Source: Streptomyces apocyni
GTDB taxonomy: Bacteria > Actinomycetota > Actinomycetes > Streptomycetales > Streptomycetaceae
NCBI RefSeq assembly: GCF_009739465.1
Contig: NZ_WHOM01000036.1
Coordinates: 372,001 to 436,000 of the forward strand
Direction of reading: 5' to 3'
DNA length: 64,000 bases
Position 1 is the first letter of the stretch; each line of letters starts with the position of its first letter. Made by a program: the position numbers and the translations under genes. The notes beneath the pieces are model-generated. The model saw only the letters and a list, made by a program, of their open reading frames with translations. It was not told the origin of the DNA and did not search any database. Shown in pieces: positions 38,256 through 49,273 of this stretch.

Positions 38256-38275
38256 GCCCCCACCTTGGTGGGGGC
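38256..38275 (-). promoter_or_regulatory. Hairpin covering the ribosome site of the permease gene
   Basis: GCCCCCACC and GGTGGGGGC form a 9-bp stem with a 2-nt loop (tight, perhaps opened to a 4-nt loop), ending directly at the ATG on the minus strand. If folded in mRNA it would hide the GGTGGGGG Shine-Dalgarno sequence. Confidence 0.6.
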
Positions 38276-38401
38276 ACCACCCTCGCGTCATCGCGCCACA
38301 GCACGGACCGGGCGCGTCGATTGGCGCACGGCGTAATCAAACTTTCGATTGACCGGGCGGACGGCGCCGCTGTCAGTGCGCCCGCCTACGCTGGACGAGC
38401 C

Positions 38402-39904
38402 ATGGAGAACCGTTCGCTGGTCCCCGTTCTGCGCGCCCTGTGCGGCTGTCTGCATCTGCTGATGGCCGCACTGCTCGCGCTCGCCGCCGTGCGCGCGGTG
38501 ACGTCTGGGGCACCGGGCGCGGCGTGGGTGGTCGCTGCGTGCGCCGCGCTGGGCGTCGGGTACGCGGTGGGCCCACTGCTGGTGGCCGCACGCCGCTCGC
38601 GGGCGGCGTCGCTGCGGTGGCTCGCGGTGCTCTGCGCGCTGTGGGCGGTGCTGCTGGTGCTGACCTCCGACGCGTTGTGGACCGCCTTCCCGCTGTTCTT
38701 CGTGCAGTTGCATCTGCTGCCGCTGCGCTGGGGGGTGCCGCTGGTGGGGGTGACCACGGCGGCGGCTACGGCCGGGTTCGCCGCGCATGGCGGGGCGGTC
38801 ACGCCCGGCGCGGTCGTCGGGCCGCTGCTTGGGGCGGCCGTCGCGGTGGGGACCGTACTGGGATACCGGGCGCTCTACCGGGAGAACGAACGGCGCCGCG
38901 AGCTCATAGAAGAGCTGCTCGCCACGCGCTCGGAGCTGGCGAGGGCCGAGCGGGCGGCGGGCACGCTGGCTGAGCGTGAGCGTCTCGCGCGCGAGATCCA
39001 CGACACGCTGGCGCAGGGTCTGTCCAGCATCCAGCTGCTGCTGCGGGCCGCCGAGCGCACCCTGCCGGAGGACGCGGCGGCGCTTGGACATGTCCGCGAG
39101 GCCCGGCGCGCGGCGCAGGACAACCTCGCCGAGGCGCGCCGGTTCGTCCGCGAGCTCTCGCCGCCCGACCTGGAGCACGGCTCGCTGACGGCGGCGCTGG
39201 AGCGCCTGTGCGCCTCGGCTACCGGCCCCGCCGTGCAGTTCGGTGTGAGCGGGACACCGGTCGCCCTGCCGACGCCGTACGAGGTGGCTCTGCTGCGGGT
39301 CGCGCAGTCCGCGCTGGCGAACGCGGTGCGGCATGCGGGGGCGGGGCGCGTCGAGATCACGCTGAGCTTCATGGACACCTCGGTGGCCCTGGACGTGGTG
39401 GACGACGGGGCGGGGTTCGTCCCGGATTCGGTGGCGGCGCGGCGCTCGGGCGAAAGCGGCTTCGGGCTGCCCGCGATGCGCGCCCGAGCCCAGGCTCTCG
39501 GCGGCGCGCTGAGCATCGAATCGGCGCCGGGCCAGGGCACCGCGGTGGCGATCACCCTGCCGCATCCGGCGGCGGTCCGCCCTACGCCCGCACCCCGGAC
39601 CGGGCGCCCCGGAGCCAAGGCTCCCGTCCCGGCCGGGGTGGACGCCTTGGCTCCGGCGATACCTGCCGCACCCACCGCGGGGGCCGCCCGCGCCGCCCAG
39701 GCCTCCATCGCGGGAGCTCCTCGCGACCGTGTACCTGGTGGCGAGATACCCGGCGGCGAAGTACCCGGTGGCGAAGTACCTGGTGGCGAAGTACCTGGTG
39801 GCGAAGTACCTGGTGGCGAAGGCGCCGACAGGGCTGGTGGCACGGCCCTTGTGGGCCAGGGCCCGGAGCCGGGGGGACGGCGCACGGCAGGGGAGCCGTC
39901 ATGA
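38402..39904 (+). CDS. Sensor histidine kinase (HisKA_3 type)
   Basis: 500 residues. Five to six transmembrane helices in residues 15-160, a coiled-coil linker, phosphoacceptor His in LAREIHDTLAQGL, and the HATPase_c domain (N box SALANAVRHAG, then FGLPAMRARAQ). Partner of the following response regulator (ATGA overlap). A Pro/Ala-rich tail ends in six PGGE(V/I) repeats encoded by 15-bp tandem units, then a short unstructured end. The repeat tail is not part of the kinase core. Confidence 0.9.
   Translation: MENRSLVPVLRALCGCLHLLMAALLALAAVRAVTSGAPGAAWVVAACAALGVGYAVGPLLVAARRSRAASLRWLAVLCALWAVLLVLTSDALWTAFPLFFVQLHLLPLRWGVPLVGVTTAAATAGFAAHGGAVTPGAVVGPLLGAAVAVGTVLGYRALYRENERRRELIEELLATRSELARAERAAGTLAERERLAREIHDTLAQGLSSIQLLLRAAERTLPEDAAALGHVREARRAAQDNLAEARRFVRELSPPDLEHGSLTAALERLCASATGPAVQFGVSGTPVALPTPYEVALLRVAQSALANAVRHAGAGRVEITLSFMDTSVALDVVDDGAGFVPDSVAARRSGESGFGLPAMRARAQALGGALSIESAPGQGTAVAITLPHPAAVRPTPAPRTGRPGAKAPVPAGVDALAPAIPAAPTAGAARAAQASIAGAPRDRVPGGEIPGGEVPGGEVPGGEVPGGEVPGGEGADRAGGTALVGQGPEPGGRRTAGEPS
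39731..39820 (+). repeat. Six 15-bp tandem units in the kinase C-terminal tail
   Basis: GTACCTGGTGGCGAA-type units, three of them identical, encode six VPGGE repeats. In frame, so length can vary without loss of the downstream tail. Confidence 0.9.
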
Positions 39905-40545
39905 CGGGCGATGTCCCGCCGATCCGGCTGCTGCTAGCCGACGACCACCCCGTCGTACGAGCCGGGCTGCGGGCGGTGCTGGACACCGAGGCCGACTTCC
40001 GGGTCGTCGCCGAGGCGGAAAGCGCCGAGCGGGCCGTGGAGCTCGCGGCAGCCGAGCCGGTCGACGTGGTGCTGATGGACCTGCAGTTCGGCGCGGGCCG
40101 GATGCACGGCGCCGAGGCCACCGCCGCGATCTCCGCGCGCGACGGCGCACCCCGCGTCCTGGTGCTGACCACGTACGACACGGACGCCGACATCCTCGCC
40201 GCCGTCGAAGCGGGCGCCAGCGGCTACCTCCTCAAGGACGCCCCGCCCGAGGAACTCGCGGCGGCCGTGCGCACGGCCGCCGCCGGGCAGTCCGCGCTCG
40301 CCCCGGCCGTCGCACATCGCCTGATGGACCGTATGCGCGCACCCGGCGAGGCCCTCAGCCGCCGTGAGCTGGAGGTGCTGGGACTCGTGGCGGACGGCCT
40401 GTCGAACCTCCAGATCAGCAAGCGGCTGTTCCTGAGCCAGGCCACGGTGAAGTCCCATCTGGTGCACATCTTCGCCAAGTTGGACGTGGAGTCCCGTACG
40501 GCGGCGGTGTCGGCGGCGACGGCGCGCGGGATGCTGCGGCGCTGA
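39901..40545 (+). CDS. LuxR/NarL-family response regulator
   Basis: 214 residues. Receiver domain with acidic pair ADDH, phosphoacceptor Asp 60 (VVLMDLQFG) and the switch lysine in YLLKD; LuxR DNA-binding domain with LSNLQISKRLFLSQATVKSH. Works with the preceding kinase. The ABC efflux operon on the other side of the kinase gene is a natural target. Confidence 0.92.
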   Translation: MTGDVPPIRLLLADDHPVVRAGLRAVLDTEADFRVVAEAESAERAVELAAAEPVDVVLMDLQFGAGRMHGAEATAAISARDGAPRVLVLTTYDTDADILAAVEAGASGYLLKDAPPEELAAAVRTAAAGQSALAPAVAHRLMDRMRAPGEALSRRELEVLGLVADGLSNLQISKRLFLSQATVKSHLVHIFAKLDVESRTAAVSAATARGMLRR

Positions 40546-40594
40546 GCCGCACTCGGCCCCGCGGGCTGCGTGCGGTATGCGGTATGCAGTGCAC

Positions 40595-41206
40595 ATGGAC
40601 GATCTGAACGACAAGGCGAAGCCTCCCGTCGCGGGGCTGCTGCTGGCCGCGGGCGGCGGGCGCAGGCTCGGCGGGCGGCCGAAGGCGCTGCTGACCCATC
40701 AAGGGCGGCCCCTGGTGGAGTACGCGGTCGGGGTGCTGCGGGAGGGCGGCTGCGGGCAGGTGCATGTCGTACTCGGGGCTTCGGCCGCCCAGGTGCGCGA
40801 GCACGCCGACCTGTCCGGCTGCGTCGTCCTGGACAACCCGGACTGGGAGCAGGGCATGGGGAGCTCGCTCCGGGTGGGGCTGGCGTCCCTGGCCCGGACC
40901 ACGGCCCCCGCCGCGCTCGTCAGCCTGGTGGACCAGCCCGGGATCGGCGCCGCCGCCGTGGCCCGTGTCCTCACCGCGTACGCGTCACCGTCGAGCCTCG
41001 CCACGGCCACGTACGACGGCACACGCGGGCACCCCGTGCTGTTCGGCGCGGAGCGCTGGGCGGCGATCGGGGCGAGCGCCGTGGGCGACCGGGGGGCGCG
41101 GGCCTATCTGGCGGAGCACGAGTCCGAGATCACCCGGGTCGAGTGCGCGGACATCGCCGAGCCCTACGACATCGACACACCGGACGATCTGCGGCACCTG
41201 GAGTGA
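40595..41206 (+). CDS. MobA/MocA-like nucleotidyltransferase
   Basis: 203 residues. The N-terminal motif LLLAAGGGRRLGGRPKALL is the nucleotide-binding signature of molybdopterin cytidylyl- or guanylyltransferases, and VDQPGIGAAAV supplies the conserved Asp/Pro region. The enzyme would transfer a nucleotide to a molybdopterin or similar acceptor. Xanthine dehydrogenase, which needs such a cofactor, acts upstream of allantoin in purine breakdown, so the location beside the allantoin genes makes sense. An in-frame ATG six codons upstream is possible. Confidence 0.8.
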   Translation: MDDLNDKAKPPVAGLLLAAGGGRRLGGRPKALLTHQGRPLVEYAVGVLREGGCGQVHVVLGASAAQVREHADLSGCVVLDNPDWEQGMGSSLRVGLASLARTTAPAALVSLVDQPGIGAAAVARVLTAYASPSSLATATYDGTRGHPVLFGAERWAAIGASAVGDRGARAYLAEHESEITRVECADIAEPYDIDTPDDLRHLE

Positions 41207-41490
41207 AGCTGGGGCACCCTGAAGGAGGAGCCTCACGGGGGAGCCGGGCCCGGAGAGTGAAGGGCCTGGCACTCAGCGCCACGATCTGTCGACGGGGAGA
41301 ATCTCGACATCAACAAACCATTGAACTTCCGCGATAAGAAATCTACTATCCACTGGTCAGAAGCGCCCAGACCGTAATTGGCGCCTGCGACCGCGTCTCG
41401 GAACGTTGAATCGCCTACGGCACCCCGTGCCGTGACGAGTGCCCCCAGGCGGCCGCGCCAGGCACCGCCCGCTGAAGGAAGTGACAGCTC

Positions 41491-43113
<1,623 letters not shown>

Positions 43114-43132
43114 TCTGTCGCTTGTGCTTGCG

Positions 43133-43170
43133 CGACTGTGCCCCGCCGGTGGACTGGCGGGGCACAGTCG
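43133..43170 (+). terminator. 15-bp stem terminator after malate synthase
   Basis: CGACTGTGCCCCGCC and its perfect complement flank an 8-nt loop, 20 bp past the aceB stop. Confidence 0.85.
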
Positions 43171-43275
43171 TCTCCGCACACCGTTGGTGGTGTCGTACGG
43201 TGGGGTGCTCTACGGGGTGGGGACGGCCGGACGCACAGGGGGTTGACGGACGCGGTGACGCACGCTAGCAGCAGC

Positions 43276-45180
<1,905 letters not shown>

Positions 45181-45190
45181 CACGAGCAGT

Positions 45191-45262
45191 CACGCGAGCA
45201 GCCACGCGAGCAGCCACGCGAGCAGCCACACAGGTAGCCACGGAGGTAGCCACGCGATCAGC
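45191..45262. repeat. Six 12-bp units between convergent genes
   Basis: CACGCGAGCAGC occurs three times, followed by three related units, in the 95-bp gap between the glycosyltransferase-like gene and the NB-ARC gene. Confidence 0.85.
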
Positions 45263-45274
45263 CCAAGTCCCCTC

Positions 45275-47380
45275 TCAGTCCTGCTCTGTTGAGAGCATGG
45301 CGCGCACCGTGTCGGCGCGTGGGCTGCCGCCCTGCTCGTAGATCTCCAGCGCGCGCAGCAGGTGCTCGCGCCGGGCATCCGGCGCCCCGCGCTCCCCGGC
45401 GAGCTCGGCGAGCTGTTCGCGGGCCGGTGCCTCGTAGTACACGGCCCCCGTCTCGTGGAGCATCTCCACCGCCGAGGTCAGTTCCGCCACGCCTTCGTCG
45501 TCCCGCCCCAGGTTCGTCAGAGCCGTGCCCATGGCGGCCTTCGCGCGTGCGCCCATGCGGCGATCGTTGATGGCCATGAAGCGCGCGTGCGCGTCGGTGA
45601 CGGTGTCCAGGGCCGTGGTGTGCTGTCCGGCGGCGTCCTGCGCGCATCCCAGGAAGTAGCGCCCGACCGCGATGCCGCGCGGGTCGCCGTGCCGGTGGTA
45701 GAGGTCGAGTGCCTCGGCGTATACGGCGACGGCGCGCTCACCGTCGTGCCGGTCCCAGTACCGTCCGTAGAACTCCCGGGCCGAGGCACGCAGCAGCAAG
45801 TCGCCGCTGTCGTCGGCACGTTCGACGGCTGTCTCCAGTTCGCCGCGGGCCCAGGTGTCGTCACCGCGGTCGAGGAGCGGCCGGGACAGCAGGCAGCGCA
45901 AGCGTGCTTCCACGGCCTGGTCGCCGCTCGCGACGGCGGCGCGGACGCCCAGCTCGCCGGATTCCACCCAGTCGGCCACGTAACGCCGGTTCAGGTACAG
46001 CGCGGTGAGTGCCTCGGCGAGGTCGGCGGCCTGCTGCCACAGTTCCATCTGGCCCGCGACCCGTACGGCGGCGAGCAGTTCGGCCCGTCGGCTGTCCAGC
46101 CACTCCAGCGCGTCGTGCCTGCCGGTGAACGGTCCTGGGCCGCGGTCCACCACACGTTCGACATATTTTCCGGCCCGCATCCGGTCGCCCATCACGGCGA
46201 GATCGGCGTACGCGGCGTACGCCAGCAGGTGGTCGACGGTACGCCGCACGGCTCCGTCCCGCTCGGCCCTGGTGTCCTCGTCCTCGGCACGCTGCCGGGC
46301 GTGCAGGCGTACGAGATCGTGGAATGTGTACCGCCCGTCCTCCTCGCTCCCCACCAGGCTGGCCCCTTCGAGGACGTCGAGGAGTTCCGCCGCGCTGTCT
46401 TCGGTGAGCTGGGCGAGTGCCGCGGCGCTCGCCGTGTCCCACCTCCGCCCCGGGTGCAGGCCGAGCAGTCGGTACAGGCGTGCCGCGTCGGGGCCGAGCC
46501 CGTCGTAGGCGACGTTGAAGACGGCGGTCACCAGTTCCTTGCCTCCGGTACGCAGGGCGCTCAGGCGGTGTTGTTCATCGGCGAGTTCGGCCGCCAGCGC
46601 GGTCAGGGTGAGTCGGCGGCTGCCGAGCAGCCGGGCGGCGGCGACGCGCAGGGCGATGGGCAGTCCCGCGCAGCAGGCCACGATCTGGGCTGCGGCCTCG
46701 GGCTCGTCGGCGACGCGGCGGGTTCCGCACAGCTCGCTGATCAGCCGTAACCCGTGTTCGGCGGAGAGCGGTTTCAGGGCGAGTAGTTGGGCTCCGTGCA
46801 GGGCGAGTTCACTCAAGCGGTCCTGGTTGGTGGTGGTGGCCACGACGACGCTCCCGGGGCCGCCCGGGAGCAGTGACCTGACCTGGGCGGGTTCGGTGAC
46901 GTTGGTCAGTACCACCAACACCGGCTGATCCATCGTCCTGCTGCGGAAGAGGGCGCTCAACTCCGCGAGTGTGGGCGGGAGGTAGGGGTCGAGGACGCCG
47001 AGCGCCCGCAGACACCCGCTCACTCCCGCCGATACGTCAGCGCCGCCCTCCTGGCGGCGCAACTCGGTGAAGTCGACGTAGAAGTCGCCGCCGGGGAAGC
47101 GTTCGCGCCGCCGCTGAGCCCAGCTGTGGACGACGGCGCGCTTGCCGATGCCGGGCAGCCCGCTGAGTACCGCGAGGCCGGTGCAGTCGTCGATGGACCG
47201 CAGGGTGGAGGTCTGGTTGACGAAGGGGGCGATGACACGGGGTACCTGGCGAGGGGTTACCGCGGGTGGAGGGGGCGGGGACGGCGGGGGCGTTATGTGT
47301 ACCTGCCCAATCGTCTCGGCCTGGACGACGGGCCCGCCTGCGGTTCCGCTGAACTCGTTCCGTTCGCCTTCGGTGCCCAT
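45275..47380 (-). CDS. NB-ARC/TPR regulatory protein
   Basis: 701 residues. An N-terminal NEFSGTAGGPVVQA segment and Pro-rich linker lead into an NB-ARC/STAND nucleotide-binding domain with P-loop LSGLPGIGK (about residue 79), a Walker-B-like LVVLTNV and a conserved FHDLVRLHAR. The C-terminal half has TPR-like helical repeats (residues 430-700). Such proteins act as nucleotide-gated switches, as in AfsR-like regulators or in defence sensors, but no DNA-binding or effector domain is seen. The start is at ATG 47380, where the typical Streptomyces motif begins. The small gene upstream overlaps it by 88 bp. Confidence 0.85.
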   Translation of the reverse strand: MGTEGERNEFSGTAGGPVVQAETIGQVHITPPPSPPPPPAVTPRQVPRVIAPFVNQTSTLRSIDDCTGLAVLSGLPGIGKRAVVHSWAQRRRERFPGGDFYVDFTELRRQEGGADVSAGVSGCLRALGVLDPYLPPTLAELSALFRSRTMDQPVLVVLTNVTEPAQVRSLLPGGPGSVVVATTTNQDRLSELALHGAQLLALKPLSAEHGLRLISELCGTRRVADEPEAAAQIVACCAGLPIALRVAAARLLGSRRLTLTALAAELADEQHRLSALRTGGKELVTAVFNVAYDGLGPDAARLYRLLGLHPGRRWDTASAAALAQLTEDSAAELLDVLEGASLVGSEEDGRYTFHDLVRLHARQRAEDEDTRAERDGAVRRTVDHLLAYAAYADLAVMGDRMRAGKYVERVVDRGPGPFTGRHDALEWLDSRRAELLAAVRVAGQMELWQQAADLAEALTALYLNRRYVADWVESGELGVRAAVASGDQAVEARLRCLLSRPLLDRGDDTWARGELETAVERADDSGDLLLRASAREFYGRYWDRHDGERAVAVYAEALDLYHRHGDPRGIAVGRYFLGCAQDAAGQHTTALDTVTDAHARFMAINDRRMGARAKAAMGTALTNLGRDDEGVAELTSAVEMLHETGAVYYEAPAREQLAELAGERGAPDARREHLLRALEIYEQGGSPRADTVRAMLSTEQD

Positions 47381-47676
47381 GCCGCCCCCATCGGGTTCCC
47401 CTGTACGAGCTCGTCCACGCCCTCTCCGTACGCTACCGACTTTCCGCGGTTCGGCGGTATCGGCCCGCGGACTCGCGGGAGTTCGTCCGGCAGGTGCGGG
47501 CGGGGAGGCTGAGGGGGGCGGCGGCGGGGCAGCAGCTTGCCGAGGGAGATCTCGGCCATCACCAGGGTGCTGGCGGCGACCACGGTGGCCAGCCGCTGGA
47601 AACCATCCCGCTTGGCGGTGAGCGCCGAGGCGCCGCCGACACCCAGGGCACCGGCGAACGGCAGCCCTCCATACAT
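47293..47676 (-). CDS. Small membrane protein overlapping the NB-ARC gene
   Basis: 127 residues. Hydrophobic stretches at about residues 5-20 and 29-46 (ATVVAASTLVMAEISLGKL) followed by a Pro/Arg-rich tail. Third positions are almost all G or C across the frame, which supports a real gene. It overlaps the start of the NB-ARC gene by 88 bp in another frame, so the two are likely translated together. No family recognised. Confidence 0.55.
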   Translation of the reverse strand: MYGGLPFAGALGVGGASALTAKRDGFQRLATVVAASTLVMAEISLGKLLPRRRPPQPPRPHLPDELPRVRGPIPPNRGKSVAYGEGVDELVQGNPMGAAWAPKANGTSSAEPQAGPSSRPRRLGRYT

Positions 47677-47709
47677 GCCTCCCCCTCTCTCCCCCTCCCC
47701 CACACGTCC

Positions 47710-48837
47710 TCACGTCCTGTGCCAGCGCTCCTCGCGGCGCCGCGCCATGTCCCACAACGACCGTACGTACACCGCGTGCTGGAACATGTCGTAAAGCAAC
47801 TCGACGGCGAGCGTGCCCGCGAGGAGTTGTCCCCGCCAGCCCGCGCCACGCGCCGTGGCGACCTTCTCGACGACGAAGACCAGCCCGACCGCAAGCCAGA
47901 ACGGCGAGAACTTCGGGCGCCCCCTGGTGAGCATCCACACCGTGAACACGAGATAGAGGCTCAAGGCGATCACGGAAAGACCCATAAAGGTCTGGCGGAC
48001 GAAATAGGGTGCGGTGACCCGTGTCCAGCCGTAGTCCCGGAGATTCTCCAGTGCGCCGCGCTGCCAGCGGATTCTTTGGTGCCACAACTGGGGAATGGAC
48101 GTCATGACCTCGGTGACCACACCACAGCCTGGCGGCGACACGGTGCGATATCCGAGAGTGCGAACCGCCTTGGTCATTTCATCATCCTCAGTGAGCGAGG
48201 CAAGTGAATAGTACGAGTCACCGCCGCCGATACGACCGGACAGGCGAGCTCTCCTCACTTCGCGCAGTGTGGCGGCACGGAATAGCGTCGCGGTCCCGGT
48301 GAGAACGTCGGCCCGGTATTTGCGGCGTGCTATCTCACGGGCGTAGCGGTGGAATTCGAGGCGTTGGAGCGCGCCGAGGAGTCCGCCGCCACGCTCTCCG
48401 TAGAAGATGCCGCCGACGGCTCCGACCGTGGGGTGCATGGCGGCGTGCGCGCTGGCCAGGAAGGTGGGCCACAGGGCGGTGTCGGCGTCCTGGACGAGGA
48501 CCAGGTCGCTGCCCCGTAGCCGGGGCAGGAGGCGTTCCAGCGCCTGGTTGAGGGCTCCTGCCTTCTTGTGCTGGTTGGCTTCGGAGGTGAGGACGGCGGC
48601 CCCGGCATCGCGGGCGACCTTGGCCGTTGCGTCGGTGCACCGGTCGGCCATGACGACAATGAGGTCGGGGGTACGGGTCTGGCGACGCAGCGCCGCGATG
48701 GCGGCGGCGATGCGTCCGGCCTCGTCGTGAGCCGGGATGAGCCCAACGACGCGGGGCCGTGGCCGCGCGTCGGTGTCCGCATCCGCATCGGCATCGGCAT
48801 CGGCATCGGCATCGGCATCGGCATCGGCATCATTCAT
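47710..48837 (-). CDS. Family 2 glycosyltransferase (membrane)
   Basis: 375 residues. N-terminal Asp-Ala repeat (nine pairs) from a 6-bp tandem repeat, then the GT2 core with IPAHDEAGRI, the DxD-like VQDADTALW, a TEDDE acidic site and the QRIRWQRGAL (Q/RxxRW) motif of processive transferases. Two or three C-terminal helices (about residues 275-350) anchor it. Probably polymerises or adds a cell-surface sugar from a nucleotide-sugar. An AGGAG site, inside a 12-bp palindrome, precedes the ATG. Confidence 0.88.
   Translation of the reverse strand: MNDADADADADADADADADADTDARPRPRVVGLIPAHDEAGRIAAAIAALRRQTRTPDLIVVMADRCTDATAKVARDAGAAVLTSEANQHKKAGALNQALERLLPRLRGSDLVLVQDADTALWPTFLASAHAAMHPTVGAVGGIFYGERGGGLLGALQRLEFHRYAREIARRKYRADVLTGTATLFRAATLREVRRARLSGRIGGGDSYYSLASLTEDDEMTKAVRTLGYRTVSPPGCGVVTEVMTSIPQLWHQRIRWQRGALENLRDYGWTRVTAPYFVRQTFMGLSVIALSLYLVFTVWMLTRGRPKFSPFWLAVGLVFVVEKVATARGAGWRGQLLAGTLAVELLYDMFQHAVYVRSLWDMARRREERWHRT
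48785..48826 (-). repeat. Seven perfect GCATCG hexamers in the glycosyltransferase N-terminus
   Basis: 42 bp of exact 6-bp units, with one partial unit on each side, encode the Asp-Ala tail at the N-terminus. The unit is a multiple of three, so changes only alter tail length. Confidence 0.9.
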
Positions 48838-48838
48838 T

Positions 48839-48850
48839 CAGGAGCTCCTG
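48839..48850. promoter_or_regulatory. 12-bp palindrome containing the ribosome site
   Basis: CAGGAGCTCCTG, a perfect palindrome, includes the AGGAG sequence of the glycosyltransferase gene. It could pair between transcripts or with itself only weakly; noted because it decides the start. Confidence 0.4.
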
Positions 48851-48909
48851 ACGCTGGCGGTTCAAGGTCCTGACACGAGGAATTCACCCCCGCCCGTGCC
48901 ACCCGGCGA

Positions 48910-48948
48910 CGTGCCGCCTTGCCGGGGATCACCCGGCAAGGCGGCACG
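48910..48948. other. 17-bp perfect stem-loop in a divergent intergenic region
   Basis: CGTGCCGCCTTGCCGGG and its exact reverse complement flank a 5-nt loop (GATCA). It lies between divergent genes (48838-49273), where a terminator is not expected. The rest of this 436-bp gap holds no supported gene. Confidence 0.9.
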
Positions 48949-49149
48949 GCCAAGGAAATCGCCAGCCGCAGGTGTACGTCAATACCCACGTGACACAACG
49001 ACGGCCTCCTCGAAAAGTCGGTGCAGAGTTTCGGCCACCGAATGATCGACAAGGGCTGTCCGAATCGCACTGTAGGGACGAGGCACGAATCCGAGTAGTG
49101 TCCGATCCGCTTCGCCGCATCGACTCCGTATCGACCAAGCCAATACCCG

Positions 49150-49203
49150 AGAAGGCCACGGAAGGCGACGGAAGGCCGGAAGGCATGGAAGGCCATGGAA
49201 GGC
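49150..49203. repeat. GGAAGGC-type repeats upstream of the NHL gene
   Basis: Five to six copies of (G)GAAGGC spaced 8-10 bp, 70-120 bp before the NHL-protein start. They may be sites for a regulator acting in tandem. Confidence 0.55.
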
Positions 49204-49273
49204 TGTTGAAATCGATACGGATAATGTCCGTTGGGCGAATCCGACGCAGCACCGAAGGGGAGAGGCAGCAGCG

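Noticed and set aside
48979..49196. Minus-strand frames in the GT2/NHL gap
   Set aside because: The frames have no family similarity or ribosome site, and overlap the repeat array and promoter region.
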